Translations under genes and position numbers: made by a program
In this document: positions 15,433 to 24,852 of the stretch, in pieces
Layout of the letters: every line of letters begins with the position of its first letter
Position numbering within the stretch: position 1 is the first letter of the stretch
The notes under the pieces: model-generated
What the model was told of the DNA's origin: nothing
The model's database searches: none
Seen by the model: only the letters and a program-made list of their open reading frames with translations
Assembly: GCF_028713855.1 (NCBI RefSeq)
Contig: NZ_JAQTNN010000012.1
Coordinates: 30,996-94,995, forward strand
Direction: 5' to 3'
Length of the DNA stretch: 64,000 nucleotides
Source: Sulfuricurvum sp.
GTDB lineage: Bacteria; Campylobacterota; Campylobacteria; Campylobacterales; Sulfurimonadaceae

Positions 15433-16897
15433 ACTCAAAATACTGATTGCCGCTTCGGAGGTTGTCCCTTTCGCTAAAACAGGAGGTTTGGCCGATGTCG
15501 CAGGAGCATTGCCCAAAGCGCTTCGTGCACTGGGACATGACGTTCGGGTGGTTATGCCGCGCTATTATGTCGTGGATCGTGAAAAATACGGCTTAACCAT
15601 GTTAGAGGGAGGACTCGGAGTCCCAATGGGAGTGATGGGAGAGATGTGGGGAAGTGTTTATGCAGGGACCCTTCCGGATTGTGATGTACCTATTTATTTT
15701 ATTGAGCACGAAGCATATTTCGGACGTATGGGGCTGTATGATGAGAATGGAAAGGGCTACGACGACAATGATAACCGCTTTGTCTTTTTCTCGCGTGCCG
15801 TGATGCAGCTGGCCAAAAAACTCCATTTTCATCCTGATGTGATCCATGCGAACGATTGGCATACTGCCGCTATCCCTGTGATGCTCAATACGCACTATGC
15901 CTATGATCCAACCTTCGCCCATACGGGCTCATTGCTCACTATCCACAACCTGCAGCATCAAGGGAAGTTTTACAAAGGGCTAATGGACGTTTTGGGTATC
16001 GGATGGGAACATTATTTCGAGCTTGAAGAACACGGAAGGGTCAATCTCCTCAAAGGGGGGCTTATCCATGCCGATGCGATCAGTACCGTAAGCTCAAAGT
16101 ATGCCCAAGAGATACGGACGCATGATTTTGGATGGGGATTGGACGGTTTGATTGATATTAACTCATATAAATTACATGGAATCCTCAACGGAGTCGATTA
16201 TGACGAATGGAGTCCCTCCGTTGACAGATTGATCTCCCATACCTTTGACAGTGATGATATGAGCGGTAAAGGGGTTTGTAAAAGCGCGCTTCAGCAGACT
16301 TTTAATCTTCCACAAAGAGCCGAAGTTCCTCTTATCGGACTTGTTGGGCGCTTAGCGGAGCAAAAAGGTATAGACCTGATAGCAACGTCTATCCATAGAC
16401 TTTTGGAGATGGATATCCAAATCGTGATGCTCGGAGCAGGGGAAAAATGGGCAGAGCACTATTTTAGTGATATCGCTCGTATGTATCCTGATAAATTCGG
16501 CTGTTTTATCGGCTATCGCAACGACCTCGCCCACCAAATCGAAGCGGGAAGCGATCTGTTTTTGATGCCCTCACTTTTTGAGCCATGCGGGTTAAACCAA
16601 ATTTACTCACTGCGCTACGGAACACTTCCGATCGTTCGTGCGACGGGAGGACTGGATGATACGATTGAAAACTATCATAATGACGGAGAACACGGAACGG
16701 GGTTTAAATTTTATGATGCATCGCCGGACGCTCTAACCAATACCGTAGGCTGGGCTGTACATACGTGGTACAATGATCCTGACGGGTTTGCACAGATGCG
16801 TGCTAATGCGATGGCCAAACGGTACGATTGGGAAGTTGCAGCGCGTGAATATGAAGCACTTTACCATCGTATTGTTCACGGGAGAAAAGGGAAATGA
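15425..16897 (+). CDS. glgA: glycogen synthase, GT5 family (second copy)
   Basis: Second GT5 glycogen/starch synthase. AASEVVPFAKTGGLADVAGA gives the KTGGL donor motif (K18), with HANDWHTA, GRLAEQKG and FEPCGLNQIYSLRYG downstream; 490 aa. It is closer to the textbook bacterial GlgA than the first copy. Start ATG 15425 (MDKLKI) is chosen over the upstream 15401 because GGAG precedes it and the extra eight residues are not conserved. It overlaps the ROK gene by 8 bp and glgB by 4 bp (ATGA). One of the two synthases could have another donor or product (for example maltose-1-phosphate or primer synthesis). Confidence 0.92.
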   Translation: MDKLKILIAASEVVPFAKTGGLADVAGALPKALRALGHDVRVVMPRYYVVDREKYGLTMLEGGLGVPMGVMGEMWGSVYAGTLPDCDVPIYFIEHEAYFGRMGLYDENGKGYDDNDNRFVFFSRAVMQLAKKLHFHPDVIHANDWHTAAIPVMLNTHYAYDPTFAHTGSLLTIHNLQHQGKFYKGLMDVLGIGWEHYFELEEHGRVNLLKGGLIHADAISTVSSKYAQEIRTHDFGWGLDGLIDINSYKLHGILNGVDYDEWSPSVDRLISHTFDSDDMSGKGVCKSALQQTFNLPQRAEVPLIGLVGRLAEQKGIDLIATSIHRLLEMDIQIVMLGAGEKWAEHYFSDIARMYPDKFGCFIGYRNDLAHQIEAGSDLFLMPSLFEPCGLNQIYSLRYGTLPIVRATGGLDDTIENYHNDGEHGTGFKFYDASPDALTNTVGWAVHTWYNDPDGFAQMRANAMAKRYDWEVAAREYEALYHRIVHGRKGK

Positions 16898-18849
16898 TGA
16901 AACATCCAATGAGCTATGAGGTCTCACGTCTGAGTGAAATGGATATCTACCTCTTTAAGCAAGGAACGCACACAAAGCTCTACGATAAACTCGGTTCTCA
17001 CGCAATGGAATATCAAGGGAATGCGGGGGTCTATTTTGCCGTATGGGCGCCGAATGCGGCGTATGTAAGTGTACGGGGTGATTTTAATGATTACAGTACC
17101 GATGCACATCCTTTGAAATTGCGCTTAGATGAATCGGGTATTTGGGAAGGGTTTGTTACCGGAGTAGAACAAGGACTTACTTACAAATACCATATCGTCT
17201 CAAAATTCCATAATATTGTCCATGATAAAAGCGATCCGTTCGGATTTTATGCCGAAGAACCTCCCAAATCAGCATCGCGTGTATGGAACTTAGAGGATTA
17301 TGGATGGGGTGATGGCACATGGATGGCTTCACGTTATCAATATAATGCCCACGATGCACCCATCAGTGTATATGAGATGCATCTAGGGTCATGGCGTAGA
17401 AAAGTAGAGGAAGATAACCGTCCTCTCACATATCGAGAACTTGCTACGGAACTGGTGGACTATTTAAAAGAGATGCATTACACCCATGTCGAGTTTATGC
17501 CGCTTACCGAATATCCGTTTGACGGATCATGGGGATATCAGGTCGTCGGCTATTTCGCTGCTACGGCACGCTTTGGAACACCGCAGGATCTGATGGTTTT
17601 GATCGATACCCTTCATCAAAACGGCATCGGGGTCATTATGGACTGGGTTCCGTCGCATTTCGCAGTCGATATGCACGGGTTGATCAACTTCGATGGAACA
17701 GCACTGTATGAACATGATGATCCGCGTCAGGGATACCATCCGGAGTGGGGAAGTATTATCTTTAACTACGGACGAAATGAAGTGCAGTCGTTTCTAATCA
17801 GTTCAGCTATGTTTTGGGTGGAAAAATATCATATAGACGGTATCCGAGTCGATGCGGTTGCTTCCATGCTTTATCTCAATTATGCACGTGAAGAGGGGGA
17901 GTGGATTCCTAACAAATACGGCGGGGATATTAATCTCGAAGCCGTAGAGTTTTTAAAAAAGCTCAACATCAGTCTGTATGGCGAACACTCCGATATTATG
18001 ATGATTGCCGAAGAGTCGACCGCCTACCCGATGGTGACCCGTCCTGTGGATGTAGGTGGGCTGGGCTTTGGATTCAAATGGAACATGGGATGGATGCACG
18101 ATTCTCTCAAATACATGAGCTACGATCCGATTTACCGAGCGCACCATCATCAGCAGCTTACATTTAGCATGTGGTACGGCTTTGATGAAAATTTTATGCT
18201 TCCGCTGAGTCATGATGAGGTTGTTCATATGAAAGGCTCCCTCATCAACAAAATGCCGGGGGATACCAACCAAAAATTTGCCAATCTACGCTCTTTGTAC
18301 AGCTATATGATGGCTCATCCGGGTAAAAAGCTTCTCTTTATGGGGGGTGATATTGCCCAATATGCGGAGTGGAATTTCGAAAAATCACTCGATTGGCATT
18401 TGTTGGAAAATCCATTGCACAAAGGGTTGAACACGATGCTCTCAGATCTCAACCGTCTGTACCGGGAAGAACGTGCGTTACATATGAATGATGTGATGCG
18501 TGAAGGGTTTGAGTGGATTGACGACAGCGATTTCAGTCACAACTGTATCAGCTTTGTCCGAAAAAGCGATAATCCTGAAGAAAATGTGTATGTGATTTGC
18601 AATTTTGCAGACGTGACACGGGAACATTATCGGACGGGTGTCCTTGATGGGGGTAACTACTGTGAGATATTTAATTCCCAATCGTACCTCTATGAGGGGT
18701 GGAATATCGGGAATTCGGAAAGCATTGAGGCTATCAAAGAATCGGTGCATGGACGGGAATTTTCGATTACCGTTACCTTGCCTCCGTTAGGGGTTGTCTA
18801 CTTAAAACGAAAAACAGCCGATAACGCGGTACAATTATCCACTATATGA
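16894..18849 (+). CDS. glgB: 1,4-alpha-glucan branching enzyme GlgB (GH13)
   Basis: Makes the alpha-1,6 branches of glycogen. N-terminal CBM48-type domain (VYFAVWAPNAAYVSVRGDFN), then the GH13 barrel with nucleophile D320 in DGIRVDAV, acid/base E373 in IAEEST and D441 in LSHDEVVH; C-terminal all-beta domain. 651 aa, somewhat shorter than E. coli GlgB because only one N-terminal beta domain is present. Start overlaps the glgA stop (ATGA). Co-transcribed with the synthases, which supports a true glycogen store. Confidence 0.95.
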   Translation: MMKHPMSYEVSRLSEMDIYLFKQGTHTKLYDKLGSHAMEYQGNAGVYFAVWAPNAAYVSVRGDFNDYSTDAHPLKLRLDESGIWEGFVTGVEQGLTYKYHIVSKFHNIVHDKSDPFGFYAEEPPKSASRVWNLEDYGWGDGTWMASRYQYNAHDAPISVYEMHLGSWRRKVEEDNRPLTYRELATELVDYLKEMHYTHVEFMPLTEYPFDGSWGYQVVGYFAATARFGTPQDLMVLIDTLHQNGIGVIMDWVPSHFAVDMHGLINFDGTALYEHDDPRQGYHPEWGSIIFNYGRNEVQSFLISSAMFWVEKYHIDGIRVDAVASMLYLNYAREEGEWIPNKYGGDINLEAVEFLKKLNISLYGEHSDIMMIAEESTAYPMVTRPVDVGGLGFGFKWNMGWMHDSLKYMSYDPIYRAHHHQQLTFSMWYGFDENFMLPLSHDEVVHMKGSLINKMPGDTNQKFANLRSLYSYMMAHPGKKLLFMGGDIAQYAEWNFEKSLDWHLLENPLHKGLNTMLSDLNRLYREERALHMNDVMREGFEWIDDSDFSHNCISFVRKSDNPEENVYVICNFADVTREHYRTGVLDGGNYCEIFNSQSYLYEGWNIGNSESIEAIKESVHGREFSITVTLPPLGVVYLKRKTADNAVQLSTI

Positions 18850-18865
18850 TTATAAAGAAGAAAAT

Positions 18866-20509
18866 ATGATTCTCCACGATTATGAAATAGATCCGAAATA
18901 CACTACCAGTGTTGCTTATTTTTCGATGGAATTTGCTATCCATCAAGCTCTCAAGATTTATTCGGGCGGGTTAGGATTTTTAGCCGGTTCGCATATGCGA
19001 AGTGCTTATGACTTGCGCCAAAATGTAGTGGGAGTAGGCATTTTATGGAGCTTCGGGTATTACGATCAATCACGCCACGAAGACCGGAGTCTGGAAACGG
19101 AGTTTATCCGAAAACATTACTATTTTCTCGAAGACCTCGGAGTACAGGCTACGGTCAATATTCATTCTCAAGAAGTCCATATCAAAGCGTTTTATTTGCC
19201 TTCCAATGTCTTTAGCTCTGCTCCGATAATTCTTCTCTCTACCGATATCCCTGAAAATGACTTTTTGGCACGTACTATCACCCATAAACTTTATGATGCA
19301 AATGAAGAGACGCGTATTTCACAAGAGGTCGTATTGGGTATCGGAGGGGTAAAAGTTCTCGAAGCATTGAGACAAAATATCGATATTTATCATATGAATG
19401 AAGGGCACGCTTTGCCGTTGGTGTATGAGTTGTATGCAAAGTATCAGAATATGGATGATGTCAGAAAACGGGTGGCATTTACCACTCACACCCCTGAAGA
19501 TGCGGGAAATGAACAGCATAATATTCAGTTACTCCATAAATTCGGTTTTTTTAACGGGTTAGATTTGGAAACCGTCCGTTCGATTATGAAGATGAAAGAC
19601 GATAGCAGCTTTAATCTCACCGTAGGGGCGCTACGTTCCTCTAAGATTACCAATGCCGTTTCTAAAATGCACGGTGCGGTTGCTAACCGAATGTGGCAGA
19701 ATTGCGAAGGACGTTCCGAAATCATTTATATCACCAATGCCCAAAATCGCCGTTTCTGGACCGATAACGGTATGCTTACCGCGCTGGATGAACACGAAGA
19801 TTATGCTCTGATCGGACGTAAAAAACATCTCAAACGCAATCTCTTTAATGTGGTTGCCGATCAGACGGGTAAAATGTTCAATCCTGATATTTTGACGATC
19901 GTTTGGGCTCGCCGTTTTGCCGAATACAAACGTCCTGGCCTGCTCAAACATGATTTTGCACGTTTTAAACGTTTATTGGAATGTACCGAAAATCCTATTC
20001 AGGTTATTTGGGCAGGCAAGCCGTATCCGTTTGATACCAATGCCGTAAATGGGTTTAACGAACTGATCCATATCAGCCATGGAATCAAAAATATGGCAGT
20101 ATTGGTCGGTTATGAACTTGAGCTATCACGTATCCTGAAAAAAGGTTCAGACGTATGGCTCAATACACCGCGTGTGTCGCGCGAAGCAAGCGGTACGAGC
20201 GGCATGACTGCCAGTATGAACGGTTCGATTCATTTCTCTACCGATGATGGATGGCATCCTGAATTTGCAAAACACGGGATCAACGCGTTTACGATTCCGC
20301 CGATCGATCACAGCACTCCAGTCGAAGTCCAAGACCATGAAGATAACAAAAACCTTATGGATATTTTGGAAAATGAGATCATACCGATGTATTACGACCG
20401 TCCCGAGCAGTGGACACAGATGGTGAAAAATGCGATGAGCGATGTTATTCCTGCATTCGACTCAGGGCGTATGGCGCATGAATATTATGTGAAAATGTAT
20501 AATCATTGA
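18866..20509 (+). CDS. glgP: alpha-glucan phosphorylase family protein (GT35, TIGR02094-like) without PLP lysine
   Basis: Homologue of short bacterial alpha-glucan phosphorylases, which release glucose-1-phosphate from glycogen. VAYFSMEFA at the N-terminus, YHMNEGHA, FTTHTPEDAGNE, WARRFAEYKRP and WLNTPRVSREASGTSGM are all conserved. The lysine that carries pyridoxal phosphate in EASGTSGMK is replaced by threonine (T448, codon ACT at 20207-20209: EASGTSGMTASMNG). Either this is a phosphorylase-fold glycosyltransferase working without PLP, or it is inactive or regulatory. 547 aa, last gene of the operon, followed by a 12-bp AT-rich hairpin. Gene symbol given by homology only. Confidence 0.8.
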   Translation: MILHDYEIDPKYTTSVAYFSMEFAIHQALKIYSGGLGFLAGSHMRSAYDLRQNVVGVGILWSFGYYDQSRHEDRSLETEFIRKHYYFLEDLGVQATVNIHSQEVHIKAFYLPSNVFSSAPIILLSTDIPENDFLARTITHKLYDANEETRISQEVVLGIGGVKVLEALRQNIDIYHMNEGHALPLVYELYAKYQNMDDVRKRVAFTTHTPEDAGNEQHNIQLLHKFGFFNGLDLETVRSIMKMKDDSSFNLTVGALRSSKITNAVSKMHGAVANRMWQNCEGRSEIIYITNAQNRRFWTDNGMLTALDEHEDYALIGRKKHLKRNLFNVVADQTGKMFNPDILTIVWARRFAEYKRPGLLKHDFARFKRLLECTENPIQVIWAGKPYPFDTNAVNGFNELIHISHGIKNMAVLVGYELELSRILKKGSDVWLNTPRVSREASGTSGMTASMNGSIHFSTDDGWHPEFAKHGINAFTIPPIDHSTPVEVQDHEDNKNLMDILENEIIPMYYDRPEQWTQMVKNAMSDVIPAFDSGRMAHEYYVKMYNH

Positions 20510-20520
20510 TGAAGTTTTTT

Positions 20521-20552
20521 ATTATTTTTGCTATACAATAAGCAAAAATAAT
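20521..20552 (+). terminator. hairpin after glgP
   Basis: ATTATTTTTGCT (20521-20532) and AGCAAAAATAAT (20541-20552) form a perfect 12-bp stem with an 8-base loop right after the glycogen operon. It is AT-rich and lacks a clear 3' T-run, so it is a plausible but not classical terminator. Confidence 0.5.
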
Positions 20553-20579
20553 GATGACAAAATCTAAAAGTGAGTGTAT

Positions 20580-21956
20580 ATGATTAAGATTATAAATAGC
20601 GAAGAGTTTTCCTATTTTTTACGAGTCAATAGAAATGATATCATTAAAAGATGGATGTCTAAAAATGAGGTACAAAATGTACTTCATCGACACTCTTTAC
20701 CTATTGTTGACAAAAATACCCATCTTTTTTATGAGTTTTGTGATTGTTTTATCAGCGTTATTGAATGGCGTGCAACGGTTTCAGAATGTCAGATAAAGAT
20801 CGAATTTTTACAACTATTAAATAACTATAACGTAACGACTGCTGATCTTTTTTCATTGATTACTAAATTAAAAAATGCCATAGAAGAGATTATTTTTGAA
20901 AATGGAAATCTCTCATTTTCTTTACAAAGCGAAATTGACTCTCTGACCCTGCAAATGGCCAATGATTTGGCAATAAATTTTGAAATTATTACCAGCAATA
21001 ATCAAAATTACAAAAGTGAGAATTCTAACCTTTTGGCCGAATATAAAAAAGCAGTTGATTTAAGCAATATCGTCTCAAAAACGAATCCAAAAGGGGTCAT
21101 TACTTACGTTAATGATAAATTTTGTGAGATATCCGGTTACAGCAGAGACGAACTCGTCGGAAAGCCGCATAATATTATCCGACACCCCGATATGCCCAGA
21201 GAAGCGTTTAAAGATTTGTGGGACACAATCAAAGCCAAAAAGAGTTGGAACGGTGTTGTCACCAATATGAAAAAAAACGGGAGCCAGTATATCGTCGATA
21301 CGACGGTTATCCCGATTTTGGACGTTGACGGTGATGTTGTAGAATATATCGCGATACGGCACGACATCACCGAACTCGAAGAGACAAAACAGCAGCTCAA
21401 AAACATTAACAAAGCCATGAAACATAAGGTTGATGAACTCTATTCCATGACAAATACTTTGGAGCAAAAAGCATACAAAGATAACCTTACCGGTATCAAT
21501 AACCGTGAAAATTTCGAAGAGATTTTTGGCCTAGAAATCGGTAATGCCAATCTCAACAATCAGCCCTTGAGCCTCATCATTTTCGATGTTGATAATTTCA
21601 AGCTGGTTAATGACACCTATGGGCATCAAGCCGGTGATATACTGCTCAAAGACTTGGTCAGTTTGATTGAAAATAATATTAAAAACGGAGATATTTTCGC
21701 ACGATGGGGAGGGGAAGAGTTTGTCATCCTAACCCCTTCGACTGAGCTTAACGGTGCGTATAATTTAGCTGAAAATCTACGAAAACTGGTTCAGTCGTAT
21801 GTATTTAGGTATGTTGAAAATAATTTGACCCTCAGTTTCGGAATCGCTCAGCTCACTAAAGAAGATACGAAAAAAACTCTTTTTGAAAAAGCAGATACCG
21901 CATTGTACGAAGCTAAAAAGAACGGCAGAAACAGAACGGAGATATATCAAGCGTAA
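20580..21956 (+). CDS. PAS-GGDEF diguanylate cyclase
   Basis: Cytoplasmic c-di-GMP synthase, 458 aa. Residues ~1-155 form a helical N-terminal region of unknown type (possible globin-like or sensor bundle); a PAS domain follows (NPKGVITYVNDKFCEISGYS, then IIRHPDMP, as in Aer-type redox PAS domains), then a coiled linker and a GGDEF domain with WGGEEF intact and NLTGINNR upstream. The inhibitory-site arginine is replaced (KNGD instead of RxxD), so product inhibition may be lost. ATG 20580 is preferred over GTG 20574. Stands alone between the glycogen operon and pyk; convergent with pyk at a 12-bp gap. Confidence 0.88.
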   Translation: MIKIINSEEFSYFLRVNRNDIIKRWMSKNEVQNVLHRHSLPIVDKNTHLFYEFCDCFISVIEWRATVSECQIKIEFLQLLNNYNVTTADLFSLITKLKNAIEEIIFENGNLSFSLQSEIDSLTLQMANDLAINFEIITSNNQNYKSENSNLLAEYKKAVDLSNIVSKTNPKGVITYVNDKFCEISGYSRDELVGKPHNIIRHPDMPREAFKDLWDTIKAKKSWNGVVTNMKKNGSQYIVDTTVIPILDVDGDVVEYIAIRHDITELEETKQQLKNINKAMKHKVDELYSMTNTLEQKAYKDNLTGINNRENFEEIFGLEIGNANLNNQPLSLIIFDVDNFKLVNDTYGHQAGDILLKDLVSLIENNIKNGDIFARWGGEEFVILTPSTELNGAYNLAENLRKLVQSYVFRYVENNLTLSFGIAQLTKEDTKKTLFEKADTALYEAKKNGRNRTEIYQA

Positions 21957-21968
21957 ATCAATCTTGGG

Positions 21969-23420
21969 TTACTTCCACTGAAAACTCGGATTATAAAGCA
22001 GTTTATTTTTACGAAAGATCAAATCCATCTGGGTTAAAATCGTATTGAGAATTTTGATCGTCTCTAGGGCGTATTCCCCTTTATTCAGCATAATGCACTC
22101 GGCTTTGTGGGCGAATGCGACGTCGGATATCTCGGCGCGGCTGGGGATGTTCGTTTTCATTTTGTTTTCCAACACCTGAGTGGCTAAAATCACGGGCATG
22201 TGCGCTGCGGTGCAAAGGTCGAGAATCTCCTCTTGCATATACGCCAGATTTTCAAATCCGATCTCGATGGCTAAATCCCCTCGCGCTATCATGACCCCAG
22301 AGTTACCGTATTCGATAAGGGCTTCGAGGATTCTGGGTAAATTCTCTACCCCTTTTTTAGTTTCAATTTTGGCGACAATCGCGATTTTGCCTTTTTTGCC
22401 CAGTATGTCCAGTTGTTCGATCAGATCATGAATATCTTCGGGTGTTTGAGTAAAGGATATTCCGATGATGTCAGCGTATTCGCAGATAAATGGAAGTATC
22501 TCTTTATCATGGTCGCTGATGGCTTGGATATCGATGTTGCTGTCGGGGAAGTTGATCCCTTTTTCGTCTTTGATAGAACTGCCCCCTTTTTTGTGCGTTA
22601 AAACAGAGCAGACGATATCATCTCCATGCATCTCTTCGATTACCATTTCGATTTTACCGTCATCCAAAAAGACTTTGTCGCCGATGGTAACTAAGTATCC
22701 GAGATTGGCAAGGGTACATCCAACCGTTGCCGCATATTTTTTTGATTTTTTATCCGTGTGAAGGTAATCGGATGTACGAATCAGCACTTTGTCCCCATAA
22801 TTGACTTTTATTGTTTTAACTTTATCGGATGATTTTTTACGTTTAATCAGCGATGTCCTGATTTTAGGGCCGGCTAGATCGACATAGATCCTCAAATCTT
22901 TACCGCCGGATTGCCGTTCCAGATTAATTGCTCTAGCCATATCATTCCAAATTTCTATCGAGTCATGAGCCGTATTGATCCGAAAGAGATGAACTCCCTC
23001 ATGGGCGAGATTGCTAAACCAAAATTCATCATCCGCGTAGTCGGAGGGGACGGTGATCATGATTTTTGTTTTGTCGTTTGAGGTGGAAAAAATTTCGCTG
23101 TTCTTATCCATTATGGCGTGAGACTCTTCATAACTTAATAACGCTTTTTGGACTGAGGATTTTTTGTGAAGAACATGGGCGAGCATATCTATGGCGACAT
23201 TGATACTCGCTTCGATATGAGCCTGAGAACGCCCGAACGAGGAAAGTCCCACTTTCGTCAAATCATCTTGCAAACGGGAATAATCGTGTTTGCGAAGGTT
23301 GAGATATTGTTTCATGTTGAGCAAAGAGACATTGGTTATATCACTGTCGATGCCGGATGTCATTTTCTCTTTGAGATCCAATAATTTTTCGAGCAGTTCA
23401 GTTAAAAAAGCGTTCTCCAT
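21969..23420 (-). CDS. pyk: pyruvate kinase, non-canonical (N-terminal extension, no C-terminal domain)
   Basis: Pyruvate kinase fold: KIMITVP, LFRINTAHDS, RIYVDLAGPKIRTS, B-domain with FLDDGKIEM, KGINFPDS, VAKIETKKGVENL (catalytic Lys) and MIARGDLAIEIG, then LATQVLENK. Before the barrel there is a ~115-residue extra N-terminal region, and the protein stops after the A domain (ending FQWK) without the usual C-terminal allosteric domain. The classical opening TKI-xxTIGPAS is changed to KIMITVPSDY. Such forms occur in some autotrophic bacteria and algae; the catalytic direction and effectors are unknown. ATG 23420 follows GGAGGG. Divergent from pgk, so two glycolytic enzymes share one control region. 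Confidence 0.82.
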   Translation of the reverse strand: MENAFLTELLEKLLDLKEKMTSGIDSDITNVSLLNMKQYLNLRKHDYSRLQDDLTKVGLSSFGRSQAHIEASINVAIDMLAHVLHKKSSVQKALLSYEESHAIMDKNSEIFSTSNDKTKIMITVPSDYADDEFWFSNLAHEGVHLFRINTAHDSIEIWNDMARAINLERQSGGKDLRIYVDLAGPKIRTSLIKRKKSSDKVKTIKVNYGDKVLIRTSDYLHTDKKSKKYAATVGCTLANLGYLVTIGDKVFLDDGKIEMVIEEMHGDDIVCSVLTHKKGGSSIKDEKGINFPDSNIDIQAISDHDKEILPFICEYADIIGISFTQTPEDIHDLIEQLDILGKKGKIAIVAKIETKKGVENLPRILEALIEYGNSGVMIARGDLAIEIGFENLAYMQEEILDLCTAAHMPVILATQVLENKMKTNIPSRAEISDVAFAHKAECIMLNKGEYALETIKILNTILTQMDLIFRKNKLLYNPSFQWK

Positions 23421-23439
23421 CGAACCCTCCGTAATTGTT

Positions 23440-23458
23440 TAGCACTATTATAATGCTA
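23440..23458 (-). promoter_or_regulatory. probable pyk promoter -10 inside a small inverted repeat
   Basis: ATTATAAT at 23447-23454 gives TATAAT on both strands and is bracketed by TAGCA/TGCTA (23440-23444 and 23454-23458). On the minus strand the -10 is 27 bases from the pyk start. No clear -35, as is usual in Campylobacterota. Confidence 0.4.
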
Positions 23459-23576
23459 ATAGTACGATAAAAATGTTACAAGTGTTTTTTAGGTGTCGAA
23501 TGTTATGAATTTTGGTGTAATATATGGATAATCGGGATATAAAATGTTCCAGTATGTTTCAAAAAAGAGGGAACCA

Positions 23577-24788
23577 ATGACTAGCAATATTAATATAATG
23601 GGTGGAGTAAAAAGCCTAAAAGATATTGATGTAACCGGAAAAAAAGTTTTGATTCGTGTCGATTTTAATGTTCCTATGGATGCACAGTTCAACATCTCCG
23701 ATGACAGTAGAATACGTGCCGCACTTCCCACAATCAACTATTGTATCGATCATAATGCCTGTTCGATAACGTTGGTGAGTCATTTGGGCCGTCCAAAGGG
23801 TGGGTATGATGAGCGTTATTCGCTCACACATATCCAAAAAAGGCTGGAGCGGCTGCTCCAAAAACGGGTTGAATTTATCGACGATTTTGAGACGTTGAAA
23901 AGAGAAAATACTCAGTGCTCAATTGAACGTATATTTTTGTTCGAAAATATCCGCTTTTATGAGGGGGAGAAAAAAAATGACCCTGCGTTTTGCAAACAAC
24001 TCGGCGATTTGTGTGATGTGTACGTCAACGATGCCTTCGGTACCTCACATCGTCGGGATGCTTCGACGTACGGGATTGCGGATTATGTCGATACCAAAGT
24101 AGCCGGTTTTTTGATGATGCGGGAGATCGAAGCGTTTACCAAAGCGCTTGAAAATCCGATTCATCCGATCGCACTGGTCGTCGGAGGCTCTAAAATCTCT
24201 ACCAAAATCACACTGTTGACATCCGTGATGCAAAAAGTGGACAAACTGATCATCGGGGGTGCAATGAGCAACACTTTTTTGCAAGCACTCGGCTATGATA
24301 TGAAAGCATCATTAGTTGAAGCCGATTTTGTGGAAACGGCCAAAGCGGTTCTAGCAGAGGCAAAGCAATATAAGGTCAAAGTCTATTTGCCGGTGGATGT
24401 GGTCATTACCGATTCGATTGAACATCCTATCGATGTAAAAGTGGTTCCGGTTCAGGATGTACTGGATGGGTTTCATGCGGTTGATATCGGCCCTGCAACA
24501 TTAAAACTATTTTCAGAAGCGGTTGAACTTTCCAATACAATTATTTGGAACGGACCGATGGGAATTTATGAGATCAATCAATTTTCAAAAGGGACCTATA
24601 AGCTCGCTACGATCATTAGTGAAAGCTATGCTTATAGTATCGTAGGGGGAGGTGATACCGTCGATGCTGTAGAAAAAGCGGGTGAAAAAGAGAAATTCAG
24701 TTTTATATCTACCGGTGGTGGGGCAAGTTTGGAGTTGCTGGAGGGGAAAATCCTTCCCGGTTTTGAAAAATTGGATAGAAAGTCATAA
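23577..24788 (+). CDS. pgk: phosphoglycerate kinase
   Basis: Interconverts 1,3-bisphosphoglycerate and 3-phosphoglycerate. N-domain KVLIRVDFNVPMD, DDSRIRAALPTI, SHLGRPKGG, FLFENIRFYEGE and NDAFGTSHRR; C-domain GGSKISTKI, GGAMSNTFL, WNGPMGIYEI and the nucleotide loop GGGDTVDAVEKAG, STGGGASLELL. 403 aa, normal. Start ATG 23577 is chosen over 23544 because AGAGGGA precedes it and the family starts near here. Its placement next to pyk rather than next to gap is unusual for the group and may mean a second pgk elsewhere. Confidence 0.93.
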   Translation: MTSNINIMGGVKSLKDIDVTGKKVLIRVDFNVPMDAQFNISDDSRIRAALPTINYCIDHNACSITLVSHLGRPKGGYDERYSLTHIQKRLERLLQKRVEFIDDFETLKRENTQCSIERIFLFENIRFYEGEKKNDPAFCKQLGDLCDVYVNDAFGTSHRRDASTYGIADYVDTKVAGFLMMREIEAFTKALENPIHPIALVVGGSKISTKITLLTSVMQKVDKLIIGGAMSNTFLQALGYDMKASLVEADFVETAKAVLAEAKQYKVKVYLPVDVVITDSIEHPIDVKVVPVQDVLDGFHAVDIGPATLKLFSEAVELSNTIIWNGPMGIYEINQFSKGTYKLATIISESYAYSIVGGGDTVDAVEKAGEKEKFSFISTGGGASLELLEGKILPGFEKLDRKS

Positions 24789-24823
24789 AAAATCGGTCTG
24801 ATTTGTATTTAACTTCGTTGGAT

Positions 24824-24829
24824 ATAATC
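24824..24829 (+). promoter_or_regulatory. -10 element for tex
   Basis: TATAAT in GTTGGATATAATCAG, 24 bases before the tex start. AATCAGATTTTTATT overlapping it also pairs with TCTGATT at the pgk end, so the same bases may serve as a weak pgk terminator. Confidence 0.4.
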
Positions 24830-24852
24830 AGATTTTTATTCTTAGGATTTTT

